Origin: Smallanthus sonchifolius
Lineage: Eukaryota > Streptophyta > Magnoliopsida > Asterales > Asteraceae
Assembly (NCBI GenBank): GCA_023525975.1
Contig: CM042028.1
Coordinates: forward strand, 81,901,501 to 81,965,500
Length of the DNA: 64,000 nucleotides
Direction: 5' to 3'
Positions 44,736-55,720 of the stretch are shown here, one piece after another. A program made the position numbers and the translations under genes. The first letter of the stretch is position 1; each line of letters begins with the position of its first letter. The notes under the pieces are model-generated. The model saw only the letters and a list, made by a program, of their open reading frames with translations. It was not told the DNA's origin and did not search any database.

Positions 44736-44775
44736 TCTCTCATCCTTAAAAGAATTTCTTCCTCGAAATTATGTA

Positions 44776-46440
44776 TTAGTCAAACAATCGAGGGTAGTTA
44801 GTTTTCATTTTATCTGTTAATTCCCAAGTTTGATCGGCCCCTTTCTGACCTTGCCACTGTACTAACACCATTGGTATTGTTTTCTTTCTGAGCTTACGAT
44901 CTTGTGTTCCTAAGATCTTAATAAGTTGTTCGATGAATTGGAGCTTATCATTGACGTGTATATCGTCTATTGAGATTGCCTGATCGGGGTCTGCTAAGCA
45001 CTTGCGTAGACATGATACGTGGAACGTGTTGTGAATACCTTGCAATGCTTCAGGCAATTCAAGTTTATATGCCACGGCTCCAACTCTTTCTATGATCTTA
45101 TAGGGTCCAATATACCTTGGGCCTAATTTTCCATGTTTTCTAAAACGTACAACACCCTTCCAAGGTGATACTTTCAACATAACGTAATCACCAACTTGGA
45201 ATTCTAACGGCCGTCGGCGTCTATCTGCATAGCTTTTCTGTCTATGTTGTGCAGCTTTCAACATTTGTTTGATCTGGACTATCTTATAAGTTGTTTCTTG
45301 TAAGATTTCTGGTCCAGATAGTTGGTTATCTCCAACTCCCGTCCAACAAATTGGAGTTTTGCATTTTCTACCGTATAATGCCTCAAAAGGTGCAGCCCTT
45401 ATACTTGAATGATAGCTGTTGTTGTAAGAAAATTCTATTAATTGGGTAAATGATTATCCCAGCTACCTCCAAATTCTATTGCACAAGCCCTTAGCATATC
45501 TTCTAGGGTTTGAATTGTTCTTTCACTTTGTCTATCGGTTTGAGGGTGATATGCTGTGCTCATATTGATTCGTGTTCCCAACTATTTCTGGAAACTAGTC
45601 CAGAATCTGGAAGTGAACCGACTATTTCTATCAGAGATAATAGAAAGCGGTATACCATGGCGGCTCACAATTTCATTGATGTAGAGTCGGGCTAGTTTAT
45701 CCATTGAATAATTCTCACTGATAGGAATGAAGTGTGCCGATTTCGTTAGTCTATCAACCACAACCCAAATAACATCATGCCTTTTCTGGGTTCTTCGCAA
45801 CTTCGTGACAAAATCCATAGTAATCCTATCCCATTTCCACACAGGTATCTCCAACTGTTGCAGTTGACCTGCGGGTTTCTGATGTTCAATCTTGACTTGT
45901 AGGCAAGTCAAACATTTTTCTATGTATTGAGCTATAGATCTCTTCATGTTCGGCCACCAGTAACGAGTCTTCAATCCTTTATACATTTTATCAGCTCCAG
46001 GATGTATCGAGTACTTGGATTTGTGAGCTTCGTTCATCACTTTTGTTTGAATTTCTCCGAATTTAGGAATCTAAATTATGCTTCTAAATCGTAGGATTCC
46101 ATCATCGTCTTTGGTTAGTAATTTTTCTTTACCAACCATGCGCTCCTTCTTGATGTTATCTTTTTGGAGTGCTTGGGTTTGAGTTTCTTTGATTTGATCC
46201 ATCTAGTCTATTTTGATTTCTAACCTTAAGTCTCTTATTTTGATAGGCTTGATTTTCTCTTTCCGACTTAATGCATCTGCTACAACATTAGCTTTCCCAG
46301 GATGGTATTTGATCTCACAATCATAATCATTAATAAGTTCCATCCATCTCCTTTGTCTCATATTCAAATCCTTCTGATTGAATATATGCTGGAGACTTTT
46401 ATGATCTGTATATATCACACACTTAGTACCATATAGATAG
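44776..46440 (-). pseudogene. Ty3/gypsy Tekay-like pol fragment: RNase H end, integrase, chromodomain-like tail
   Basis: The minus strand reads, in order, RNase H C-terminus (IYTDHKSLQHIFNQKDLNMR, 46203-46418), integrase zinc finger HPGADKMYKGL...CLTCLQVK and catalytic core DRITMDFVTKL...ISDRNSRFTSRFW (45582-46040). The integrase C-terminus and a chromodomain-like tail follow at 44776-45264 (IPMVLVQWQGQKGADQTWEL). A one-base frameshift lies near 45445, and further stops lie between 46040 and 46203. Reverse transcriptase, protease and gag are missing. The chromodomain-like tail marks the chromovirus branch. Confidence 0.8.
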
Positions 46441-46621
46441 TGTCTTCAAATCTTTAGATAATGTATAATCGAAAACAACCGCCTAATCCTAATAGGTGAG
46501 GTGTTGCTTGTCGTTACAATAAACATATTAAATGATGAACCTTGTCGAGCTTGTAACATATAATGCTCTCCTTTAAAAGAGAGATATACATTCATTTACT
46601 CTACGATAATTACCAAACTAC

Positions 46622-46770
46622 TCTTTTTTTAGAACAACTAACTCAGACACCCTTTGATCCTACTCTTAAATCTGCACATTTTTTTACCATTAACTTGAAC
46701 CCTTAACCAGTTAAGAATGGAACATCATACACACCTTGATACCCACTAGGCCATAAGCCATTTTGTCTCT
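46622..46770 (-). repeat. SINE-like tRNA-derived element
   Basis: On the minus strand TGGCCTAGTGGGTATC is a very good A box, and GGGTTCAAGTTAATGG a B box at normal spacing. The sequence ends in an A-rich run (poly-T at 46625-46631 on the plus strand). It is a clear tRNA-derived SINE layout. Confidence 0.6.
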
Positions 46771-46945
46771 TTCCTTTCACTGAACATATTGTTGGACTTA
46801 ATTTTTTCACACCGTTTAAATAAAATATTTCTAAATATGTTAAATAAACAAAAGACAAAAGGATTGTCACAAGTTAGGTTAAATTTTTACTTGTATTGGT
46901 TTATATGGTTAGAAAACACAACAATATACTAAGAGCATTGATCGG

Positions 46946-49818
46946 TAGAGGTGCACAAACCGGGTTTTTTGAACCGAACCGGCTCCAAACCGGCCCGGAC
47001 CGGTTTGCGTTGACCAAACCTTAAACCGGTTTTGACTAAACCGGTTCGGGTTAACCGGTTTATTTAATATAAAATCTCGAACCTGTTGAACCGGTTCAGT
47101 TCGGTTCTGGACCGGTTCGGGTTGGTGAACCGGTTTAAACCGGATTTATTAAAAAAAAATTAAAAAATAAATATTTAATAAATAAAAACATAAAGTCAAC
47201 GTTTATTCATATTGTAGGAGTTCAGAAATCACAAAACATTACAAAATTAAACATTACAATTCGACAAAAAGAAAAATATATTTTTTTTTTGGATTTTTTT
47301 TGTTTAATTTTCGCCGTCATTCTCGGAGTTACTAGTGGATCCTCGTAGTCTATCATCTTCGGCGAGTTCTTCATTTGTAAGTGGGCTCGCCAATCCTTGG
47401 TTGACCTCAGATTCGTGTATGAATTCTTCAACTTCAATTTCGTCTTCAAGCGAACTCCTATCTTGTCTCCTATCTACCGTATCCAAATGGTCTTTCAAGC
47501 AAATGCACATTTTCATTGCCGCGGGAGTGAGTCTAGTTCTTCGAATAGATAAAACCATGCCACTAAGAGAAAAAACGGATTCCGAAGCTACCGTGGAAGC
47601 TTGGACGGTTAGTAAATCACGGGCCATGACGGAAAGGACGGGAAAAGTAGATTCGTTTCCTTTCCACCAAGCCAAAATATCAAAGTCCTAAAACACATCC
47701 GGACTCATAAATGATAAAAAGTTTGTTCCCGTATACCTTCCGAGTTCGCTACTCGGGGTGGACCCTCTAGCCCGTTTAGTAAATTCATTTCTCATTTCGT
47801 TATACAAATTTAAGTTCACATTCCTCGAGCTGCTACTTGATGCACCCGCGCCCATCGTATCATGTGGGGTTTGTGTTGTACCATATTTATGTAAATAAAT
47901 ATCAAACAAATCTTGCAAACGTTTGTTAAAATAAGTTTTTGTTACGGTTGAAAAATGAATATCTTCGGCATTCAAATTCAAATCGTAAGTTATTTTATCA
48001 ATCAAAGTTTCAACACCGTAAACATTAATTGTAGGGTTTAATGCGGCGGCACAAGTTATAACCGGAGGCATTTCTTTAAAATATTTAACAATTTTTTCTT
48101 TCATCGGTTTTATCATTCTCGTAAAAAGAGTATTTTTATTTTCAAGTTCGGCTAATTTGTTACACATTAGAAATATTTGTTTAAGAGTCAAGGGACTTGT
48201 GGGGTAACAAACCCCGGATAAAAAAGTAGTGGCGGTTTTGAAAACTTTGAGCAATTCGGTTATATTTTCAAGAATGTCCCAACTCGTAGACGGAAAATTA
48301 TGAATTTTACGACGCGGTTTTGAGGAAAGCATATCATGAAAAAATTTTAAAGTATCTTTTTGATGTATAGCACTATGAAACATTTTATAAGTTGAATTCC
48401 ATTTTGTTGGGAGGTCCCAATTGGGACCTAAGCAAATCAAACCCGTATCGTTACATAATCTAATATATTCATGGTATCTTTTTTTACTACTACTAAAAAC
48501 ATCTTTAAGCATGACTCGAAATGCATTACTTAATTCAATAACGGGTTCAACCGCAAGCCCGTCTTGCACGGCTAAGTTGATGATGTGTGCAATACATCGA
48601 CTATGGAAAAAAGCGCCGTTGCAAATCGGATTATATTTTAATATTAATTTTTGAACCGCATTTGTATTATTTGAGGCATTATCAAAAGATATTGAAAATA
48701 ATTTATTTGTAATTTAAAATCGGTTATCACACCATCTAAAATGTGAAATAAATTTTGACCCGTGTGCGGATATTCAAACATCTCAAACGCGATTGTACGT
48801 TTCATCATTTGCCACGTATTGGGATCAACCCAATGAGCGGTAACGCAAATATATGAGTCGGGAATACCATGTGGAGCCGACCAAACGTCGGTGGTTAAGT
48901 TCACACCGGTTTCCAATTTTTCAAAACCTAAAATTAATTCTTTTTTTGCTTTTTTCCACATTTTTAGACAATCACGTCTAAGAGTACTACGACTTACTTG
49001 ATGATAACGTGGTTGAAGGGCTTCTTGAATCATCCTCGTCACGAGCGGGTTGTCGAAGTGGTTGAACGCCAAACCTCTTTGAATAACTAATTTCGCCATT
49101 CTATCTCGAACAATATTTGGATCGAAGTTCCAAATTCCACCCTCGCTTGTCATATATGTTTGACCCTCACCCGGAATTTTCTTTAAACTCGGGCACGATT
49201 TTTCCAGATGAGTTTTTAGAATAGAATTTGATTCCTTTTTAAAAAAACCACCACATTTTTTGCAACGAGCACGTTCCAACCCGTTAGACAACTCACATAG
49301 ATCGTAGTTTGACCAAATTGCGGGGTTCCTCGTTGTTGGTATGATTTTCACAACGCTAACTTCGTTAGAGGAAACACAAAAACTTGAATCTGCCATAGCG
49401 TTTTTTCAGAGTTTTTTTGAGCGTTTTCGAGCGTTTTTTTATAAACGAGAGTGTAGAGAGCGGGTTTGAGAAGTGTGATTTAACCAAAACACCCACTACC
49501 TATTTATAATGTGTTTGGGGGTTAAAATGGGTGAAAAAACGGTCAAAAAAAGGGTCTAACGGTCAAAAACGGCTATATAGCCGTTATCCCAACGGTTACT
49601 TTTCGAAAGTTACCGTTAAACCGGTTTAAACCGGTTTGGCAAACCGGTTCTAAAAAAACCGGTCCTAAACCGCACATTCACAGGAAATAGTAAACCGGTT
49701 CAAAACCGGCGGTTCACACCAGTTTGAAACCGGTTTCCCCTAAACCGGTTTAGTCTCGGGTCGGGTTTCGGTTTGAAACCGGTTTGGATTTCCAAACCGG
49801 TTTTTTTGCCCACCTCTA
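46946..49818 (-). mobile_element. hAT transposon, nearly intact
   Basis: The eight bases TTGATCGG are perfectly duplicated at 46938-46945 and 49819-49826. Termini are TAGAGGTGCACAAA and (inverse) TAGAGGTGGGCAAA. Each subterminal region of about 200 bases is packed with AAACCGGTTT/GAACCGGTTC palindromes, as in Ac-type elements where such motifs bind transposase. The interior encodes a BED-type hAT transposase on the minus strand. The element is 2873 bp. Confidence 0.92.
47304..49396 (-). pseudogene. hAT transposase (BED zinc finger, RNase-H-like core, dimerisation domain), two lesions
   Basis: The minus-strand frame starts MADSSFCVSSNEVSVVKIIP at 49396. A BED zinc finger follows (CKKCGGFF...LKTHLEKSC, about residues 40-75). 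The catalytic core has LTTDVWSAPHG (first Asp), SFDNASNNTNAV (second Asp) and ASTVASESVFSLSG (Glu region), the last within the C-terminal dimerisation block. Lesions are a one-base frameshift near 48716 and a TAG at about 47688-47690 just before the LAWWKGNESTFPVLS block. All domains are present, so the element stopped coding recently. A TATA-like sequence upstream of 49396 was not checked further. Confidence 0.88.
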
Positions 49819-50117
49819 TTGATCGGTTCATTTTATAAACTTGTGTTTGCATTTTTTTTATCTGTTAAATGCATTGATTTTAATATGAAATATATTATGT
49901 TGATTGTTTCATATTTTGTAGGTTTCAAGAGAGAGAAAATAATGAGATTAGTAGGCTAATGGCTACGAATTAAAAGGAAGTTGGGCTGGAAATTAAATCA
50001 TATATTGAGTTTAAAATGGTGAGGTGGAGGACCTAGAAAGAAAATAACGATATTGGGCTTAAAGTTGAAACAAAAGCCCGAAAAAACTGTCATGTAAAGT
50101 TCCTTTCTGTAAAACGG

Positions 50118-50342
50118 TAATTAGTGAGAACATCCGTAGTGGAGAGGTGAACGGAGCGTGATCCACCGTGGTAGGAGCGTGGGGCTCCGGAACACCACCT
50201 CCTATGGCGTGAAAGGGGGCGAGGGCCATAGGCGTGAGGGGAATCACGGGCAAAGGGACGTTTGGGTGTGTGTTATATGTATATATGTGTATATATTTGT
50301 GTGTGGATAGTGAAACCACTACGCACCTTAGTGATTTGGTTT
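50118..50342. mobile_element. Small TIR element (MITE), low confidence
   Basis: The left end TTAGTGAGAACATCCGTAGTGG and the inverse right end CACTAAGGTGCGTAGTGG resemble the very common plant MITE end with CATCCGTAGTGG. The interior is a GC-richer stretch with a proline-rich minus-strand frame (50059-50319) that has no family features. Confidence 0.4.
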
Positions 50343-50392
50343 AGTGATTGCCCCATGTTAATGTGACGATGACGTGACGAGCGTGAATGTGA

Positions 50393-51676
50393 AGCCGGGA
50401 CGGATATCCTGAATATGCTCAAATTGAAATTCAAGTCATGAGATCGACCCAAAATAGAAATTTTACTTTATAAGAAGCAAGGTGCAATTATTAATATTGT
50501 TTAGTCCTGTTTTCATTTCTTTCTTTGTTACATCAAATAATAAGGACCCACTCAACTATTGCACCAAACAGTAAAAAGAGGGGCATTCCACTTACCATAA
50601 AGCCACTCCAGAAAATCACAAATAGATCAAAACCCATTTCACCTTTCATGCTTCATTATTTCATTATTCTTGCCCACCCAACAAATGCATCTAATCATAT
50701 CATATCAAATAATGACACCCCATCTCCCCTTCAAATCCAATACATGAAACATTTAGAACGGGCATTTAGGTATGTGACATAGTATAAGATTAGTTTTAAA
50801 AAATTTCACAGGTTTGAGATAGGTATTAGGTGATACCAATCTGATTACCTAAACTTGTTTACCTGCATCAAACAAACAAACGAGCATACCTCGTTTACCC
50901 GCATTAAAACCGAATATATTAATATATTATATAATATTAAAACTATACTAGATAGTATGTTAAAGTTATAGAATTATTAAAAGTACAGTTAATGTTTTAT
51001 ATTTCAAGTCAGTCTTTTAAATGAGTTTAATACTAGGTTTCTTATAATAGGCAACAGATGAGACCATACATGGGTATACCAGATACCCACAGACCCAATG
51101 GGTAATGAGTAACGGGTATCCAATTGGTATGGGACACGGCTATGAAATGAGATTACCAAATCTCTTCTCATACTCAGCCAGCCTACTGTCATCCCTATCT
51201 TTCAGCCTTTTGAAAGTCAACATCCCAAGCCTCTCAATTTCAATAAAAAAATTAAAATAAAAAAGGAGGTAAAAAAAACTTCTCAAGGGTTTCTTCACAA
51301 TGACATATACCGAAAAAACAGTACAATCTTTATCCTGAAATAAAGCTTAAAAGGGTATTGAAAAGACAAATAAATTCAAGAAAAGGTAAAGAAAACCCTC
51401 TACATTTTAACAATCTTTAAATCAGACAATTCACTGTATGTTAAACTTCACCATCCACCTTCCTCTAGACTCCATTAATGTACCCCACACCCCTGTTTAC
51501 TAGTTTCCACTAGCAAAACTTTCTCATGGTCATTTAATATTCAAATCCCTTATGGTACCCTTTAAATCATACCATATGTTGGTAGATTAATATCCCCAAA
51601 ACTCAAATCTTATTCGGTCAAGATCACCCGATCAAATCCAATCAACGAATTCATGTATTATCTAAACAAAATGCTA
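50393..51676. other. Intergenic and presumed 3' flank of the cyclin gene
   Basis: AT-rich; small frames at 50525-50782 and 51004-51192 show no conserved features. The last part should contain the 3' UTR of the cyclin gene. Confidence 0.45.
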
Positions 51677-52950
51677 CTACAACCGCCTGCTAATCTTTTG
51701 CAACGGGCACTTTTGTTCAAAACCGTTGTATGTAAGCTTCCTCTTGATGCCAATGTTGGAAGAACTGCTCCAATGATTTCGCAATAAATCAAAAGAATTC
51801 GAATCCGGGGTGTTATTCTTTTTAACCTCAAGCTCCTTTAAAAGATTGTAGCAATGATATATACATTCCTGCTTGTAAAAGATGAACAAAACATCAAATT
51901 AAACCAAGAGGGATTAATGTTGAAAAATAATGAAAAAAAAAGTTAGAAAAATAAAATAAAAAGGTAAAAAAACACTTGCTTTTTCAAGAGAGTGAAGTGA
52001 TGACACAACACCAATCTTGCACTCCAATGTGTTTCTTGTTAATTGATCATCACAAGCTAACAAGACTGCTGCTATTGCAACAACAGATGGCCTATGATCC
52101 ATCAAATTAACCTCTGTATAAATCAAAACAACTCAAGATTCAAGACTAAATCAAACCAAGCTTAAAGATTCAAACTTTAATATACCTTTGGAGAAATCAA
52201 GAACAAATCCAGTAGCTTTGGACACTAGAAACTCATTACAGTCACATTTCTCACAAATCTTGGAGATGAAATGGTGAAGATAGGCAAATGGAGTGATCCT
52301 ACACATCTTCCATTCCAATGTTGCCAAAACCAACAACTCCATTCTTTGAATCACACTGCTTTCAAAGTTGTACCCTTGTGCTTTGTAGTGAGACAATGGT
52401 GGTGCAATTTGTTCCTCCATTTTTGCAGCCAAAGATAAACATGCAATTCCCAGCAATTGAATAGCCCATTCTTTCTCATCCTATAAACATAATCTTTAAT
52501 CATAATTACTATTAATCCCATAAAATTGATACAAAATTACAACTACACAGCACTTACATCAATAACTCCCTTGGAATTGAATCGGTCAAAGTAAGTCAAA
52601 GAGAGATAAGCTGTACGAAAATGAAACCCTAAAATTTCACTAGTCTGCATCAAAAAAAAATTCAATAAAATTGGGGATAAACAAGAGTGAAACCCTAAAA
52701 CAGAGGGATTCAATATTCATACACCGAAAATCCAATTAATAGCATCTAATCGAGCACATTTGAACCAGTTTTTACTATTCTTATCATCGCAAACACACCG
52801 ATGATCATTTGATTTAGATTCTCTCTGGATCAAAGATCGTATGTACCGATCGTCTTCTGATTGGGGAACCTTGATTTTGACTTGGTTTAAAGACGAATCG
52901 TCTTCTTCACATAACAGAGTCGGTAGAGAAAATGTAGTGTCGGGATTCAT
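51677..52950 (-). CDS. D-type cyclin (CYCD5-like)
   Basis: D-type cyclins bind CDKA and drive G1/S entry by phosphorylating the retinoblastoma-related protein. Five minus-strand exons join in phase: 52723-52950, 52558-52644, 52186-52480, 51980-52113, 51677-51868, giving 311 residues. The N-terminus reads MNPDTTFSLPTLLCEEDD and contains LLCEE (residues 12-16), the LxCxE motif that binds retinoblastoma-related proteins. The cyclin box follows (about 60-160): RLDAINWIF...TAYLSLTYFDRFNS...WAIQLLGIACLSLAAKMEE. The C-terminal cyclin fold has MELLVLATLEWKM and RPSVVAIAAVLLACDD. Intron 4 has a GC donor (51979-51978). No PEST-rich tail is evident after residue 260. The subclass is a guess from overall look and length. 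The reading frame is complete. Confidence 0.88.
51869..51979 (-). other. GC-AG intron 4 of the cyclin gene
   Basis: Exon 4 ends CTTGAAAAA and the next bases are GCAAGTG. The intron ends in AAGCAG at 51869. Using the nearby GT four bases later would bring in a stop within exon 5, so the GC donor is required to reach the ECIYHCYNLLKEL block. Confidence 0.75.
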
Positions 52951-53039
52951 TTCTAAGGAAATCTACGGAGTCGGAAGCAAAATCAATGGAGGATTTGTTG
53001 ATGAATTTGTTGGATTGATGAAATCTAGAGGGAGAAAAG

Positions 53040-53047
53040 GCGCGAAA
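53040..53047 (-). promoter_or_regulatory. E2F-type site upstream of the cyclin gene
   Basis: On the minus strand TTTCGCGC fits the E2F consensus TTTSSCGC exactly. It lies about 90 bases before the start codon at 52950, so it is in the proximal promoter or 5' UTR. E2F regulation is common in G1/S genes. Confidence 0.5.
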
Positions 53048-53080
53048 TGGGGGGAGCTGGTGAATAGCAGTGAATTCTGT

Positions 53081-53088
53081 GCGCCAAA
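53081..53088 (-). promoter_or_regulatory. Second E2F-type site upstream of the cyclin gene
   Basis: On the minus strand TTTGGCGC fits TTTSSCGC. It lies about 41 bases upstream of the first site. Two sites in 50 bases in front of a cell-cycle gene make chance less likely. Confidence 0.45.
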
Positions 53089-53236
53089 TCTTGGCCATGA
53101 GATGTTACATATATTTATTATAAGGATAGAAAACAACCCCAAATATTATCTCAATGTTAAACATATTGCTTCTATAAATTACAGGTTGTATAAGATTTTT
53201 AATTTTGAAAAAATGAATTTACTTGTTATTCTATTA

Positions 53237-53760
53237 CTAGTAGAACACCCGTGCTTCGTGGTGGTTTCGTAACCCGCGGTAATGTTTATAAAACGGGAGT
53301 GTTAAAATTTGTATCGTAAAAGTAATGCAATGTAAAAATAAGAGAAAGATAAAGTGTTATCGCAAACTAAAAAAATAAAGGAAATAAACCTATAAACAAA
53401 TTGAAATAAATCTAGGAAAAAGAAAACTAAAAAAAAGAAACAAAATAAATTGTCTCGCTACACGTCGGGCATGTATTACACGCTAAAACAAAACGTTAAA
53501 ACAAAACGAACAAAAAAAAAAGGAGAAAAAAAACTGGAAAAAAAACAAAGGAAAAAAAATGCATTACCCACCCTTAAGGTTTGAACTTCGGTGGATCCCT
53601 TTAGTGTAACTCTACTAACCTAAAAAACTTAAATTTTAACTAATTTTCGTTTAAGCTAAAAAAACAACCACTACGCGCCACGTGTCAAAACCGACTAAAC
53701 GAGCCAATAGGGTTAAAGTGCTATTAACCCCTTATCAAAATGTATGTATATATAATTATA
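53237..53760 (-). mobile_element. Helitron-like element (minus orientation)
   Basis: On the minus strand the 3' end reads GAAGCACGGGTGTTCTACTAG and then a host T, the CTAG end of Helitrons. The start, expected near 53750-53763, shows a TA-rich stretch (TATATACATACATTTTG) but no clean TC end, so that boundary is uncertain. A CACGTGGCG block near 53679 resembles subterminal parts of plant Helitrons. It is non-coding. Confidence 0.5.
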
Positions 53761-53886
53761 AGAACATATTTGTAAGAGTATGTTAACATTAATTTCTTAT
53801 TGGTAGGTGTTTTCATTATTAATTAATATTTTTTTTAAATACAAGTTTGTTGTTATCTTAATATTGTTTCTCTGTCTCAGTTAATA

Positions 53887-54201
53887 AAGAGGTGCACAAA
53901 GCTGGTTTTGGGTTAAACCGGATAGGTTTAGAAATTGTTTGGATCGAGTTAAAGAAAGTCAAAACCGGATTATACTAAATCTGGTTAGATTTGAACCGGT
54001 TTTATATAGTGGAAAATCGGATTGTTTTGAAACCGGATTCGAGATCGGATAGTTTTAACATGTTCTAGTGGATATATCTTAAGTCTTAACATGATTTTAA
54101 ACTGTCGGATTGAATTTGATTGGGAACGATATCACCCAACGGTTTCTGGATCGGTGTCGAAACCAATTTCAGAACCGGATCCGGTTTAAATGTGCACCTC
54201 T
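53887..54201. mobile_element. Non-autonomous hAT element of the 46.9 kb family
   Basis: The ends AAGAGGTGCACAAA and (inverse) AGAGGTGCACATTT match the TIR of the hAT element at 46946. The interior has the same kind of AACCGG/CCGGTT motifs. Flanking AGTTAATA and GATTAATA agree in six of eight bases. No coding sequence. It could have been mobilised by the transposase of the larger element. Confidence 0.75.
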
Positions 54202-54265
54202 GATTAATACAACTCATATGTTTTATTAGGTTATTAATTAGTAGAAAGAAATACTTGATTATATT

Positions 54266-54298
<33 letters not shown>

Positions 54299-54431
54299 AT
54301 ATCATGTATTATATTTATTTTTTAATGGTTTTAGAGATCCATAATCAAATATATTTAATAATTGACCATGGCACTCATGGCTCATGGCGATTTATTTATA
54401 TACTTAGGCATGGTGACATCGTTCTAATCGA

Positions 54432-54462
<31 letters not shown>

Positions 54463-54560
54463 GTGGCGGATTTAGAAAAAAATTCCATGCGGGTCGGAGA
54501 TTTTTTTTGGCGATTGTCTATAGCTAAATATTTATTTTTTTGTCCGTGTTGGGTTGAGTC

Positions 54561-55246
54561 TAGGGCTGTAATCGAGCTGAATTGAGCCAGGGTGGGCTCG
54601 AGCTCGGCTCGTTTTAGCCGACTCGTTTATCTTAACAAGCTGAAATGTTAAGCTCGGGCTTGGTTCGTAAAAAGCTCGAGTCAGCTCGTGGCTCTTCAAG
54701 CCGGCTCGTTTATTTTTTTAATTTGTTAAATTGTACGCTTTTTAAACATATTGATATATTAAAAAACAAAAAATAGTATTTTTAATATACTTATAATGCA
54801 TAATTTATACTCTACGAAAGTTATAATTCAAGTTTAATGCATAACCAGGTTCTGATAATTGTTTATTTGTCACATCTTCAACCCAGTTGTTAAGCTCATT
54901 TATCGGATACAACTTCTCAAAGTCCTGGAAACCGACATCAACTTACAACGTGAATTTAAATTAGACGCATTTGACATAAGCACAACAACTTTCTCCAATG
55001 CTTCTCAAACTTTTCATACATCGACACACTCATGTCGTTCTACTTCTCGAAAGAAAATGAATATTAGGTCTAAGGTTAGATATCAGATAATCGCTGCTTA
55101 TTCTGTCTATTTTTTTTTGAATAACTTTTAATTATATGTTGCCCCCAATTTAGGGTTATATATTATATGTATTAAAAATTTTCCTTTAATTTAAACGAGT
55201 CAAACGAATGAACCAACGAGCTAGCTAACGAGCGAGCTACGAGCCG
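54561..55246. mobile_element. Probable hAT-like insertion with CGAGCT motif arrays, degenerate right end
   Basis: It begins TAGGGCTGTAATCGAGCTG and carries arrays of GAGCTCG/GGCTCG at the left and GAGCTAG/CGAGC at the right. Flanks GTTGAGTC (54553-54560) and GTTGAGTG (55247-55254) agree in seven of eight bases. The expected inverse terminus at the right is not recognisable. A frame at 54859-55131 has no known features. Confidence 0.4.
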
Positions 55247-55274
55247 GTTGAGTGTTACCTGCTGCTAAACGAAT

Positions 55275-55400
55275 TGAGGATTTGTTTAATTAGGTTTAAA
55301 ACTTAAATGGGTATTGGGTTTGTTTAAGAGTTTAAATGGATATTAGGTTTGTTTAATAGTTTAAATGGGAATTGGGCTTTCTTTTATTTAAATAGATATT
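55275..55400. repeat. Short tandem repeat, three units of about 36-38 bp
   Basis: Units of the form GGTTTGTTTAAGAGTTTAAA, then TGGATATTA, repeat about three times with small changes. Non-coding. Confidence 0.65.
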
Positions 55401-55720
55401 AAGTTAAAATGTTTAGTATAATTGATTTATAAGATTTAATGGGTCATGACTCATTGACTTGGGCTAATTGCATTATAATATATTAATATTTAAGTTTTAT
55501 ATTTGTTAATTAGGTTGTTATTTATAAAATTTTAAAATCTTAAATAAATTTTTCTTCGGGGTCGATATAAATTTTTCGTGAGGGTCAGTGTCAAAATTTA
55601 TTGGGGTTCGTTTGAGATTAGATCGTATATATAACAAACAAAAAAATTTAATGGGTGTCGTGCGACCCCCTACACAAAAGGTAGGTACGCTAATGTATAT
55701 ATGTGTGTATGCATGTATAG

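Larger units (their letters stand above)
54461..55692. mobile_element. MULE-like element ('GTGGCGGATT' end) interrupted by another insertion
   Basis: The left end TAGTGGCGGATTTAGAAAAA and the right part (about 55550-55692, ...GACCCCCTACACAAAAGG) match, in inverse, the ends and interior of 29666-30250. The left part breaks off at GGGTTGAGTC (54560) and similarity to that family resumes near 55550. It sits directly after a (TA)n tract. Confidence 0.5.

Noticed and set aside
45582..46040. Loss of an integrase catalytic Asp in the Tekay fragment (SDRN instead of SDRD)
   Set aside because: The catalytic Asp is the one in SD, which is kept; the changed residue is two positions later and is not part of the D,D,E triad.
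47304..49396. hAT transposase as a domesticated host gene
   Set aside because: Intact TIRs, a perfect target-site duplication and two lesions show an ordinary transposon rather than a gene under selection.
50059..50319. Proline-rich minus-strand frame
   Set aside because: It lies in a probable MITE and ends at repeat boundaries; no conserved domain.
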